Notes: a model not told the origin generated them from the sequence alone. DNA of 64,000 nt from Castellaniella sp049671645 (GCF_049671645.1 NZ_JBATVG010000015.1:184387-248386), one strand, 5' to 3'; shown: positions 45,195 to 53,335, numbered from the stretch's first letter. Numbers and translations: made by a program.

Positions 45195-46460
45195 TCAGCC
45201 GGCCTTGGCCTGGGAAGCTGCATCAGCGGCGGGTTTTTGATCCGGGGAAGCGCCCCCGGACGGGCCGGCGGCCGGCGCCGGCGCGCCGGGCTGCGCCCCG
45301 GATTTTGCATCCGCCGGCTGTTTCCAGGGCATGGGCTGCACCGGCGCCCCCGGACGGATCTTCTGGAAGCCTTCGACGACGACCTGGTCGCCCGCCTGGA
45401 CGCCGTCATATACGATATAGCCATGACCGGAGCGCGGCCCGACCTGCACCGGCGTGAACACGGCCTTGCCGTCTTTCACCGTCACGATGGTGCTGTTGCC
45501 GTCGGCCGTGCGCTGAACGGCTTGTTCCGGCACCACCAGCGCCTTGGGGTCGACCCCCTGGGCCAGGCGCACCCGGACATAGAGACCAGGCAGCAGAATC
45601 TGTTCCGGATTGGGGAACAAGGCCCGCAGATTGACCTGGCCGGTGCCGGGATCGACGGCTACCCCCGAAAAGAGCAGCTTGCCTTCGTGGCGGTAGACGC
45701 TGTCGTTGTCCAGCAGGACTTCCGCCCGGGTATTGCCCTGCGCATCCGGCTTCACCACGCCATCGGCGATCTGGCGCCGCAAGGCGGAAATCTGCGCCAC
45801 CGGCTGGGTAATGTCGACGTAGACCTGATCCAGGCGATGAACCGTGGCCAGCTGGGTGGCCGAGGACGCGCTGACCAGCGCCCCGACCGTCACCAGCGAC
45901 TTGCCGATCTGCCCATCGATGGGCGAGGTCACCCGGGTATAGCCCAGATCGATGTTCGCGGATTCCAGGGTGGCCTTGGCGGCGGCGACGGTAGCCTCGG
46001 TCTGGCGGGCCTGGGCCACGGCATTGTCGTAATCCTGCTGACTGACCGCATGCTGCTGGATCAGTTTGCCAAAGCGCTGCGCCTGCAGTTTGGCGGTCGT
46101 CGCCGCCGCCTGGGCATTCTTCAACTGGGCCGCGGCCTGATCCCGGGCGGCCTGGTAGGGCGCCGGGTCGATGGTGAACAGCAACTGCCCTGCCTTGACG
46201 CGGCTACCCTGCTCGAACTCGATGCCTTGAACGATGCCCGTGACCCGCGCGCGGATTTCCGCGTCCTCGATGGCCTGGACGCGGCCGGGGAGTTCGGTGT
46301 TGACGACGGCCTCTTGAGGCTGCAGCTCGACTACGCTGACGGGGACCTTCATGCCCTGCATGTCCTGTTGGGGTTTGTCGCCGCAGGCGGCCAATGTCAG
46401 CAGCAGCGCCAGCGCCAGGGGCCGCAGTGTCCGACCAGCGGGCAGTTGCAGAAAGGCCAT
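45195..46460 (-). CDS. RND efflux periplasmic adaptor (AcrA/MexA family)
   Basis: This 421-residue membrane fusion protein links pump and channel. It has a lipoprotein signal with LAAC at about residue 24, a lipoyl-like half motif (EIRARVTGIVQGIEFEQGSRVKAGQLLF), a helical hairpin (about 95-160), the second lipoyl half and a beta-barrel domain, then a Pro/Ala/Gly-rich C-terminal tail of about 45 residues. The ATG at 46460 has GGGAG 8 bases upstream; the open frame continues to 46622 but that part is intergenic. Confidence 0.94.
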   Translation of the reverse strand: MAFLQLPAGRTLRPLALALLLTLAACGDKPQQDMQGMKVPVSVVELQPQEAVVNTELPGRVQAIEDAEIRARVTGIVQGIEFEQGSRVKAGQLLFTIDPAPYQAARDQAAAQLKNAQAAATTAKLQAQRFGKLIQQHAVSQQDYDNAVAQARQTEATVAAAKATLESANIDLGYTRVTSPIDGQIGKSLVTVGALVSASSATQLATVHRLDQVYVDITQPVAQISALRRQIADGVVKPDAQGNTRAEVLLDNDSVYRHEGKLLFSGVAVDPGTGQVNLRALFPNPEQILLPGLYVRVRLAQGVDPKALVVPEQAVQRTADGNSTIVTVKDGKAVFTPVQVGPRSGHGYIVYDGVQAGDQVVVEGFQKIRPGAPVQPMPWKQPADAKSGAQPGAPAPAAGPSGGASPDQKPAADAASQAKAG

Positions 46461-46568
46461 AAGAAAACTCCCGAATTGGTTATTTTTGGGTAGAAGAGAA
46501 AATGTGGGATCAATCCGATCGGGTCGCTTGCCGCAAGACAGCATCGCGCCGCGACAAAGCAATCCAAA

Positions 46569-46574
46569 AGTATA
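46569..46574 (-). promoter_or_regulatory. Candidate -10 (TATACT) for the efflux operon
   Basis: TATACT on the minus strand, about 110 bases before the adaptor ATG and just after the tetR terminator hairpin. The -35 at 17 bases is poor (TTCTGG). No second copy of the TetR operator seen upstream of tetR occurs here, so how TetR would act on this promoter is unclear. Confidence 0.3.
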
Positions 46575-46583
46575 AGAGGAAAC

Positions 46584-46616
46584 CCCAGGAGCCAGAAGGA
46601 AAATCTGACGCCTGGG
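46584..46616 (-). terminator. Hairpin between tetR and the efflux genes
   Basis: CCCAGG and CCTGGG arms (outer) with inner CAGA / TCTG pairing across symmetric internal loops, starting 2 bases after the tetR stop. On the minus strand it is followed by a short pyrimidine-rich run (GTTTCCTCTT). It may separate tetR from the pump transcript. Confidence 0.45.
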
Positions 46617-46618
46617 AG

Positions 46619-47167
46619 TCACATGACATCCCCTGCGAAGCGGTCCACCAGAATGCCGATCCGTTTCACCAGCACATCCAGCGGGGGCCGATCAACGAAC
46701 AGGCCTTCCAGGGACAGCAGGAAAACCCGGGCGATATCCGCATCGCCCAGCACCTGGGCGACGGGTTCCAGCGTGCCCTCGCGGTGCTTCCAGGCGACCT
46801 TGGGCCGCAGGCGCTCGTAGACATCCTGGAATTCGCCGGCCATCGGAGCCGACGCCCATTCCGACCAGGAGTCCAGCGCCAGACGCTGGCAGACGCGCTG
46901 CAGGCGTGCGCGACGGGTTCCGGCCTGCCGGGCGGCCTGGTTCGCGGATTGGACGCGAGACAGTATCCAGTCGTCAAAGACCTGGATGAAGATGTCTTCC
47001 TTGTCCTTGAACATGCGGTACAGCAGCGTGCGGGAGATGACCGCGCGGCGCGCGATGTCTTCCAGGCTGGTGCGGGCAAAACCGAAATTCAGGAAGCACC
47101 AGCGCGCCGCATCCAGAATGCGGGTGCGACGCTCAGCCAGGAATTCCGGAGTCAGTTTTTGCGACAT
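46619..47167 (-). CDS. TetR/AcrR-family repressor of the efflux operon
   Basis: This 182-residue regulator has an N-terminal helix-turn-helix (residues about 10-56: RRTRILDAARWCFLNFGF, TSLEDIARRAVISRTLLYRMFKDKEDIF) and a variable ligand-binding C-terminal domain. It is upstream of and codirectional with the adaptor-pump-channel genes, rather than divergent as in acrR-acrA. Start: the frame is open to 47254 through the repeat array, but ATG 47167 lies immediately after the promoter and gives the usual short N-terminus. The mRNA would be leaderless or nearly so. Confidence 0.88.
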   Translation of the reverse strand: MSQKLTPEFLAERRTRILDAARWCFLNFGFARTSLEDIARRAVISRTLLYRMFKDKEDIFIQVFDDWILSRVQSANQAARQAGTRRARLQRVCQRLALDSWSEWASAPMAGEFQDVYERLRPKVAWKHREGTLEPVAQVLGDADIARVFLLSLEGLFVDRPPLDVLVKRIGILVDRFAGDVM

Positions 47168-47173
47168 CCGGCT

Positions 47174-47203
47174 ATTTTGACAAAAACAGTACTTTTTGTC
47201 AAA
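47174..47203 (-). promoter_or_regulatory. TetR operator overlapping the tetR promoter
   Basis: A perfect 11-bp inverted repeat, TTTGACAAAAA (47176-47186) and TTTTTGTCAAA (47193-47203), spacer CAGTAC. On the minus strand it contains TTGACA (47202-47197), a 17-base spacer and CAAAAT (47179-47174), so the operator fills the promoter. The ATG begins 6 bases after the -10, leaving no room for a ribosome binding site. Autorepression is inferred. Confidence 0.8.
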
Positions 47204-47211
47204 GAAAATAT

Positions 47212-47523
47212 CCCCCACCTCGTCGCTTGCAAGCGGCTCGGATTCGACAGGCATGAAAGGGTCATCAATGACCCGGTCTCAAGCCGTCGCAGCTCCCCCA
47301 CCTCGCCGCTTGCAAGCGGCTCGGATTCGACAGGCATGAAAGGGTCATCAATGACCCGATCTCAAGCCGTCGCAGCCCCCCCACCTCGCCACTTGCAAGC
47401 GGCTCGGATTCGACAGGCATGAAAGGGTCATCAATGACCCGGTCTCAAGCCGTCGCAGCTCCCCCACCTCGCCGCTTGCAAGCGGCTCGGATTCGACAGA
47501 CATGAAAGGGTCATCAATGACCC
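47212..47523. repeat. 83-bp tandem repeat, 3 full copies plus a 63-bp partial
   Basis: Units start at 47212, 47295, 47378 and 47461; all three intervals are exactly 83 bases and the copies differ at only a few positions. Each unit contains the palindrome CCGCTTGCAAGCGG (one mismatch in copies 1 and 3) followed by TCGGATTCGACAGGCATG and a second hairpin GGGTCAT-CA-ATGACCC. The last copy ends in a longer hairpin at 47499-47532. It fills the 370-base gap between tetR and the ABC ATPase gene. The core is shared with single elements at 22364 and 49289. No gene is seen within it. Confidence 0.97.
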
Positions 47524-47532
47524 TTTCATGTC
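47499..47532 (-). terminator. 16-bp perfect hairpin after the ABC ATPase gene
   Basis: GACATGAAAGGGTCAT and ATGACCCTTTCATGTC are perfect 16-base arms around CA, beginning 6 bases after the ATPase TGA. The left arm (in plus orientation) is part of repeat copy 4, the right arm is unique. It is the likely end of the ABC transporter transcript, although no T run follows. Confidence 0.7.
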
Positions 47533-47537
47533 CAGTC

Positions 47538-48332
47538 TCATCCCAACAGCAAGGTGTCGTCGGAGAGTTCTTCGCCGCGCACCCGTTCGAACATGACCAG
47601 GAGGTCGGGGACCTCCAGGCCGCGGCGGGTGTCGCCCGATACATCCAGCACGACACGGCCCTGGTGCAGCATGACCGTGCGGTCGCCCACGTCCAGCGCC
47701 TGGCGCATGCTGTGCGTGACCATCATCGTGGTCAGGCCGTGTTCGGCCACGATGCGGGCCGTGAGGTCCAGCACGAACTGCGCCGTGCGCGGGTCCAGCG
47801 CGGCGGTGTGCTCGTCCAGCAGCAGGATACGCGAAGGCCGCAGCGCCGCCATCAGCAGACTGACCGCCTGGCGCTGCCCTCCCGACAACAGGCCGATGCG
47901 ATCGGTCAGGCGGTTTTCCAGCCCCAGGCCCAGCATCGCCAGGCGTTCCCGGAACAACACGCGCATTTCCTCGCGCACCGCCTGGCGCAGGCTGCGGAAC
48001 TGCCCCCGGCCCAAAGCCAGGGACATGTTTTCCTCGATCGTCAGGTTTTCGCAGGTGCCCGCCATCGGGTCCTGGAAGACACGGGCGACCTTGCGTGCCC
48101 GGTCCCAGACCGGCTGGCGGGTCACGTCTTCGCCATCGATCAGGATGACGCCGCTATCGATGGTCTGTTCGCCCGAAATGGCATTCAGGAAGGTGGACTT
48201 CCCCGCCCCATTGGAACCAATGACCGTGACGAACTGGCCCGCCGGAATTTCCAGGGACATCCCGCGCAGCGCCTGGGTTTCGATAGGAGTGCCGGGGTTG
48301 AAGGTCAGGTGCAGGTTCTGTGCGCTCAACAT
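47538..48332 (-). CDS. ABC transporter ATP-binding protein (COG1101 / TrpZ-like)
   Basis: This 264-residue ATPase has the Walker A motif GSNGAGKST (about residues 39-47), signature LLSGGQRQAVSLLMA, Walker B RILLLDEHTAALD and the switch histidine in MMVTHSMRQAL. It is the third gene of a binding protein - permease - ATPase set, 3 bases after the permease. The set belongs to the COG2984/COG4120/COG1101 family, whose characterised members in Gram-positives import tryptophan or tyrosine (TrpXYZ); the substrate here is not known. Confidence 0.92.
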   Translation of the reverse strand: MLSAQNLHLTFNPGTPIETQALRGMSLEIPAGQFVTVIGSNGAGKSTFLNAISGEQTIDSGVILIDGEDVTRQPVWDRARKVARVFQDPMAGTCENLTIEENMSLALGRGQFRSLRQAVREEMRVLFRERLAMLGLGLENRLTDRIGLLSGGQRQAVSLLMAALRPSRILLLDEHTAALDPRTAQFVLDLTARIVAEHGLTTMMVTHSMRQALDVGDRTVMLHQGRVVLDVSGDTRRGLEVPDLLVMFERVRGEELSDDTLLLG

Positions 48333-48335
48333 GGC

Positions 48336-49223
48336 TCATGCCCTCTTTTTCGACAGGCGCTGTTTGACCAGCGGGATGACCAGCGCCACCGTCACCAGCA
48401 CGGCGGTGACCAGATTCAGGTCCTGAGCCTTCAGGCCGATGAAATCGGCATTCAGCGCCAACGCGATGAAAAACCGGTACAGCACGGCGCCGATCACCAC
48501 CGCCAGTGTCGCCACCACCAGGCGGCGGGTCGGCAGGATGGATTCCCCGATAATGACGGCCGCCAGGCCGATGACGATGGTGCCGATGCCCATGGAGATG
48601 TCCGCGCCGCCCTGCGATTGGGCGAACAACGCCCCTGCCAGGCCGCACAGGGCATTGGAAATCGCCATGCCCAGCAGGATCATGCGCCCGGTATGAATGC
48701 CCTGGGCGCGGGCCATGCGCGGGTTGGACCCGGTCGAGCGCATGGCCAGGCCCACCTGCGTGGCGAAGAACCAGTCCAGCAACAATTTGACGGCCACCAC
48801 CAGCGCCAGCAGGATCAGCGGGCGGGCGATGAAGTCCTCGACCCCGTCCGGCTGCAGCATGGTGAAGACGGTGGGATCGGTGATCAGCGGCACGTTGGGC
48901 GCATCCATGACGCGCAGATTGATCGAATACAAGGCGATCATCATCAGGATGCTGGCCAGCAGATCCATGATCTTGAGACTGACGTTCAACCACCCTGTGA
49001 TCATGCCCGCGAACCCGGCTGCCAAAGTTGCAATCAGCGTCGCCAGGAAAGGATCCATGCCGTGGTGAATCAGGATGGCCGCCGTCGCCCCGCCCAGGGG
49101 AAAACTGCCGTCCACAGTCAGATCGGGGAAATTGAGGACGCGAAACGAAATCAGGACGCCCAGGGCGACCAGACCGAAGATCAATCCGATCTCGAAGGCG
49201 CCCCACATCGAATAAATAGACAT
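48336..49223 (-). CDS. ABC transporter permease (COG4120 / TrpY-like)
   Basis: This 295-residue integral membrane protein has about eight hydrophobic segments and resembles branched-chain-type permeases: RVLNFPDLTVDGSFPLGGA near the N-terminus is the COG4120 signature, and AMRSTGSNPRMARAQGI is a cytoplasmic coupling loop contacting the ATPase. It is separated from the upstream binding-protein gene by 139 bases that carry the palindromic element, unlike the tight join to the ATPase gene. Confidence 0.92.
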   Translation of the reverse strand: MSIYSMWGAFEIGLIFGLVALGVLISFRVLNFPDLTVDGSFPLGGATAAILIHHGMDPFLATLIATLAAGFAGMITGWLNVSLKIMDLLASILMMIALYSINLRVMDAPNVPLITDPTVFTMLQPDGVEDFIARPLILLALVVAVKLLLDWFFATQVGLAMRSTGSNPRMARAQGIHTGRMILLGMAISNALCGLAGALFAQSQGGADISMGIGTIVIGLAAVIIGESILPTRRLVVATLAVVIGAVLYRFFIALALNADFIGLKAQDLNLVTAVLVTVALVIPLVKQRLSKKRA

Positions 49224-49253
49224 GGAATTCTCTGAAAAACCGGCTGGATGAGT

Positions 49254-49353
49254 CAGGACATAACGCAGTCCCTGCGGACGGCACTATGCCTGACGAATCC
49301 GAACCGCTTGCAAGCGGTGAGGTGGACAGCCCGATGCGCCGGCGACGGGGGCC
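49254..49353. repeat. Copy 2 of the dispersed palindromic element, between binding-protein and permease genes
   Basis: CAGGACA at 49254, CCTGACGAATCCGA at 49289-49302, perfect 16-base palindrome ACCGCTTGCAAGCGGT (49303-49318), GAGGTGGACAGC (49319-49330) and GGGGGCC (49347-49353). Blocks and order match the copy at 22336-22437; the stem equals that of the 83-bp array units. It lies 9 bases after the stop of the binding-protein gene and could reduce read-through into the permease and ATPase genes. Confidence 0.8.
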
Positions 49354-49362
49354 TGTGGAAGA

Positions 49363-50331
49363 TTATTTGATGATTTGCGCGGCGGACTTGATGAAGGCGT
49401 CGGACAGTGTCACGCCCTGTTTCTGAGCCGCGCCGGGATTGACGAACAACTGCTGTTTGACGCTGGTCTCCGAGGCGATGTCGCCCGGCTTCTCGCCCTT
49501 GAGGATGCGCACCACGACAGCGCCGGTCTGCAGGCCCAGATCGTGATAATTGACGCCCAGGGCGGCGATGGCGCCACGCTTCACGCTGTCGGTATCCGCG
49601 GCGATCAGGGGGATCTTGGCCGAGTTGCCGACCTTGACCAGGGATTCATAGGCCGACACCACGTTGTTGTCGGTATTGGTATAGATCACGTCGACCTTGC
49701 CCACCAGGCTGCGGGCGGCGGCGCCCACGTCCACCGTGCGGGCCGCCGTGGCTTCCACGAGGCTCATGCCCGATTTGGGCAGCAATTCACGCATCTGCTT
49801 GACCACGACGACCGAATTGGCCTCGCCCGGGTTGTAGACCATGCCGACCTTTTTGGCATTGGGCACGACTTTCTTGATCAGCTCGATCTGCTTGTCCATC
49901 GACAAGGCATCGGACACCCCGGTGACGTTGGTGCCCGACGGGCCCCAGCCGGGCACCAGTTGGGCCGCGACCGGATCCGTCACAGCCGAATAAACGACCG
50001 GAATGGTTTTGGTGGCCGCGACCACCGCCTGAGCGGAGGGTGTGGCGATGGCCACGATCACGTCGGGCTTGTCGCCCACGTATTTGCGAGCGATCTGGGC
50101 GGCAATGGCCGTATTGCCCTGCGCCGTCTGGAATTGCCATTTCAGTCCCTTGGCCTCGGTGTAGCCGGCCTTGGTCAGGGCTTCACGCACGCCGTCCTTG
50201 ACGGAATCCAGGGCGGGATGCTCGACGATGGACGTCACGGCCACGGATTGCGCCAGGGCTGGCGCGGTTGCCAGCGCGCCCAGCACGGCGGCGGCGCCCG
50301 CGAGCGAGCGAAGGACGGGATGCAGATTCAT
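49363..50331 (-). CDS. ABC transporter substrate-binding protein (COG2984 / TrpX-like)
   Basis: This 322-residue periplasmic protein has a signal peptide ending APALA at about residue 27 and the ABC_sub_bind fold: VAVTSIVEHPALDSVKDGVREAL at the mature N-terminus, and IATPSAQAVVAATKTIPVVYSAVTDPVAAQLV in the first lobe. Characterised relatives bind aromatic amino acids, but ligand residues cannot be assigned by eye. It is the first gene of the importer. The 300-base region upstream (50332-50631) contains no gene; it holds a 12-base palindrome AGGGATATCCCT (50425-50436) and a TACAAT -10-like box on the minus strand. Confidence 0.9.
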   Translation of the reverse strand: MNLHPVLRSLAGAAAVLGALATAPALAQSVAVTSIVEHPALDSVKDGVREALTKAGYTEAKGLKWQFQTAQGNTAIAAQIARKYVGDKPDVIVAIATPSAQAVVAATKTIPVVYSAVTDPVAAQLVPGWGPSGTNVTGVSDALSMDKQIELIKKVVPNAKKVGMVYNPGEANSVVVVKQMRELLPKSGMSLVEATAARTVDVGAAARSLVGKVDVIYTNTDNNVVSAYESLVKVGNSAKIPLIAADTDSVKRGAIAALGVNYHDLGLQTGAVVVRILKGEKPGDIASETSVKQQLFVNPGAAQKQGVTLSDAFIKSAAQIIK

Positions 50332-50631
50332 GAAGAAGCTCCTTTGAATGGGGGCGATGCCGGATCGTGTCCGGATCGAGCAATGCGGCGTCCAGTCTAC
50401 CCGCCGACATCAATCTTTTCTGCAAGGGATATCCCTGCGGCGGCAATGATTGTAGCTTGGACACGAAATCATGGGATAGAAGAGGCATTGAATGCCAAGA
50501 AATATAAAAATTAGGAAATTATCATCCAAAAAATTGCAAACACCCTGCCTCAGCGCCCTCAAAGCTCCGCTCCATCCGACGATTGATACCATAGGGCCGG
50601 CACGCGGGGCGAGGGCCGGTTCAACGGTTTC

Positions 50632-51195
50632 TCAACGGACCCGACGTTTTTCCAGCTTGCGCGCCAGGGTGCGGCGGTGCATGCCCAGCCGGCGGGCCGT
50701 CTCCGAGATATTGAAATTGGTCGCCGCCAGCACCTCATGGATGCGTTCCCATTCGAGCGTCTTGATCGACGCCTGGCGCGGCGCCAGGGCGGCCTCGACA
50801 TCGCCCTCGGTCCGGGCGAAGGCGCGTTCGATGTCGTCCGTGTTCGAGGGCTTGGCCAGGTAATGGCAGGCGCCGAGCTTGACCGCCTCGACGGCGGTGG
50901 CGATGCTGGCGAAGCCGGTCAGCACCACAATCAGCATCCCGGGCGTGTGCGCGTGCAACCTGCGCACGCAGGCCAGGCCCGAGGCCTCGCCCTGCAGTTT
51001 CAGGTCCACGACGGCATAGCCGGGCATGTGACCCTGCGCGAGCAGCTCTTCGACGGATTCCAGGCTGTCGGCGCGCAGCACGCGGTAGTCGCGGCGCTCG
51101 AACGAGCGCGCCAGGGAATGCGACAGCGATTCATCATCCTCGACCACGAGCAGCAGTCGCCGCGCATCGGCGCCTGTGTCATTCGGCGGGTTCAT
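50632..51195 (-). CDS. regA: RegA/ActR/PrrA-type redox response regulator
   Basis: This 187-residue regulator has a receiver domain with VVEDDES, the phospho-acceptor in AVVDLKLQGEASG, VLTGFASI and LAKPSN, and a Fis-type helix-turn-helix at the C-terminus (LAATNFNISETARRLGMHRRTLARKL), the RegA/PrrA layout. ATG 51195 has GGAGG at 6 bases; the ATG two codons earlier abuts that site and was not used. It overlaps the kinase gene by 17 bases. RegA proteins control respiration, and the cyo operon upstream is a likely target (inference). Confidence 0.9.
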   Translation of the reverse strand: MNPPNDTGADARRLLLVVEDDESLSHSLARSFERRDYRVLRADSLESVEELLAQGHMPGYAVVDLKLQGEASGLACVRRLHAHTPGMLIVVLTGFASIATAVEAVKLGACHYLAKPSNTDDIERAFARTEGDVEAALAPRQASIKTLEWERIHEVLAATNFNISETARRLGMHRRTLARKLEKRRVR

Positions 51196-52492
51196 CGGCA
51201 TCCTCCGGCGTCAGGGCGGACAAGGGAAAGCGGATCGTGACGCAGGCGCCGCCTTCGGGCAGGTTGCTCGCGCTCAGGGTGCCGCTCAGGGATCGGGCCA
51301 CCTGGTGCGACAGGAACAGGCCCAGCCCCCTGCCCGGCTGCCCCTTGGTGGACCGGTAGGGTCTGCCCAGCGAATGCAGGACATCCTGGACGAAGCCGGG
51401 CCCCTGGTCGCGGACCTCCAGCGTGAGTTGACCGTTGTCCAGGGCGGCGGTGAGCCGCTGCAAAGTGGGCGAGGCCTCCAGGGCGTTGTTCAGGACATTG
51501 AACACCATCTGCCGCAGGCCCTGGTCGGCGATCACCACCGCATCGGTGTCGATCCGGCGGCTGTAACGCAGACGGGCCGCCGGGTGCGCCTGCCGCCATT
51601 GCGTCACCAGCCCGTCGAGGAAAGTAATCACGGTGGTGCGCGTCAGCGCCTCGCCGCGCACTTCGCCGGCCGACATCAGAATGCCGCTCAGGATGGTCTT
51701 GCAGCGCTGCACCTGCGCCTGCATATCCCGCACGTCCTGCCTCAGCTCGGGGTCGGCGGTCACTGCGGGCGCGTGCGCCCAGTCGCCCAGGATCACGTCC
51801 AGGGTCGCCAGAGGCGTGCCCAGTTCGTGGGCCGCGCCCGATGCCAGCAGGCCCATGTGGACGATGTGTTCTTCTTCGGAGGCGCGTTGGCGCAGCGCCG
51901 CCAGGCGCGCGTCGCGCGTGCGCACGTTGTGGGTGATCCGAGTGATGAAGGCCGCCAGCAGGGCGGCATTCAGGGCGAAGCAGACCAGCATCCCCAGCAC
52001 GAAGGGGCTGTCCAGTCCGCCGCCCAGATCCAGCGGCAGGGTGTAGCCGTGATGGCGGGTCAATACCAGTCCGGCGAACGCGGCCGAGGTCGCGCCCGCC
52101 ATCAGCCAGGTCGTGCGCCGCCGCAGCAGGACGGCGGCCAGCGCCACCTGCAAGAGGTAGAGGAAGATGAACGGGTTGGTGGCGCCGCCGCTCAGGTAGA
52201 GCTGGGCGGTCAGCGCCATGACGTCGACGAGCAGCGCCAGGAACAGTTCGATCTGACTCACGGGCAGGTGCCACTTCAGGCGCAGCTGGCTGAAGCAGTT
52301 GTAGATGATCAGCAGAACCACCACCAGCGCCATGTCGAACAGCGGCAGCGCCAGAGAGAATCCATCCACGGCCACGACGATGGCCAGCACCTGGCCCAGC
52401 ACCGCGATCCAGCGCAACTGGACCAGCAGGCGCAGGTTCTGCCGGCCCGCCACGTGCGAGCCATCCGGCAACTCCGGCCGGCGCCCGGTCAT
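51179..52492 (-). CDS. regB: RegB/PrrB-type redox sensor histidine kinase
   Basis: This 437-residue kinase has six membrane helices, the quinone-sensing motif GGATNPF at residues 102-108, the phosphorylated H222 in GAAHELGTPLATLDV, and a conserved C264 in QRCKTIL. In Rhodobacter RegB the equivalents are H225 and C265, the redox-active cysteine, so both sensing elements are retained. It ends with an ATPase domain (NVLNNALEAS, GRGLGLFLS). ATGA overlap joins it to SURF1. The longer open frame to 52642 lies inside SURF1 and was rejected. Confidence 0.93.
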   Translation of the reverse strand: MTGRRPELPDGSHVAGRQNLRLLVQLRWIAVLGQVLAIVVAVDGFSLALPLFDMALVVVLLIIYNCFSQLRLKWHLPVSQIELFLALLVDVMALTAQLYLSGGATNPFIFLYLLQVALAAVLLRRRTTWLMAGATSAAFAGLVLTRHHGYTLPLDLGGGLDSPFVLGMLVCFALNAALLAAFITRITHNVRTRDARLAALRQRASEEEHIVHMGLLASGAAHELGTPLATLDVILGDWAHAPAVTADPELRQDVRDMQAQVQRCKTILSGILMSAGEVRGEALTRTTVITFLDGLVTQWRQAHPAARLRYSRRIDTDAVVIADQGLRQMVFNVLNNALEASPTLQRLTAALDNGQLTLEVRDQGPGFVQDVLHSLGRPYRSTKGQPGRGLGLFLSHQVARSLSGTLSASNLPEGGACVTIRFPLSALTPEDADEPAE

Positions 52493-53262
52493 GTCGCCCC
52501 CTGGGCGCGACGACGGCGCCACTCCTGGCGGGCGCCGTAGGCCATGGCTGCCGCCGTCATGGCCGCCAGGGCGTACCAGGTGAGCGCATAGCTGAGATGT
52601 TCGTCGCGGAAATGCACGATCGTCAGACCGGGCACGGGCCACCGGACGGGCTGCGTGGCGTCGTCATCGGCGGCGGCGTCCGCCGACTGGTCGATGAAAT
52701 ACGGCGCGACGGACGGCAGGCTCAGGGACCCGGCCATGGCGGACACGTCGCGGGAATACCAGCGGCCCTCGGCCGGCGCATTGCTTCGCAGGAAGCCGCC
52801 GCCCGGCTGCGACAGACGCAACAGGCCTTCGATCCGGACCGGACCGGTTGGCCGGACCGCGCCCCGGCGGGCGGGATCCCGATGCGCGGCGTCGACGAAA
52901 CCGCGATTGACGAAGACGATGCTGCCGTCGTCGCGCCGCAGGGGCGTCATGACCCAGAAGCCCGCGCCCAGGCGGGTATTGGCCTGGACCAGAATCTCGC
53001 GATCCAGCAGGACGCCCCGCACCGCGACCCGGCGGTACTCGTCGCGGTCGGCCCTCAGGCCGGCCCAGGCATCCGGCCCGGGCGCGGAAACGGGCGGCGC
53101 GCGCAGCAGGCCGTCCACCCGGGAGATGAGCGCGTGCTTCCAATGCATCCGATGAACCTGCCAAGTGCCCAGCGCGACGAAACCGCCCAGCGCCGCAGCC
53201 AGGAGGACGGTCCAGAGGACGAGCCATCCCGTGGGCAGCGGGCGTGAGGGGCGTTGGGACAC
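52489..53262 (-). CDS. SURF1 family oxidase assembly protein
   Basis: SURF1 proteins help insert heme into heme-copper oxidases. The 257-residue protein has an N-terminal and a C-terminal membrane helix (about 13-33 and 225-245) flanking a periplasmic domain, with LGTWQVHRMHWK and VFVNRGFVD typical of the family. The start is a GTG at 53262 with no strong ribosome binding site. It lies between cyoD and regB, consistent with assembly of the bo-type oxidase or of another oxidase regulated together. Confidence 0.9.
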   Translation of the reverse strand: MSQRPSRPLPTGWLVLWTVLLAAALGGFVALGTWQVHRMHWKHALISRVDGLLRAPPVSAPGPDAWAGLRADRDEYRRVAVRGVLLDREILVQANTRLGAGFWVMTPLRRDDGSIVFVNRGFVDAAHRDPARRGAVRPTGPVRIEGLLRLSQPGGGFLRSNAPAEGRWYSRDVSAMAGSLSLPSVAPYFIDQSADAAADDDATQPVRWPVPGLTIVHFRDEHLSYALTWYALAAMTAAAMAYGARQEWRRRRAQGAT

Positions 53263-53335
53263 GGTGGGCGAAAGGAAGTGGAACCGGAGGACGACGGGCG
53301 CGACAGGCCGGGGCGGGGCCGCGTCCGCGCGGGAC

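Noticed and set aside
47256..47500. Small peptides encoded within the repeat array (for example ending at the repeated CATG positions)
   Set aside because: They are the same palindromic DNA read repeatedly, have no ribosome binding sites, and stop or shift with copy number.
47212..47523. CRISPR array
   Set aside because: The repeats are 83 bases long and contiguous, with no unique spacers between them, and no cas genes are near.
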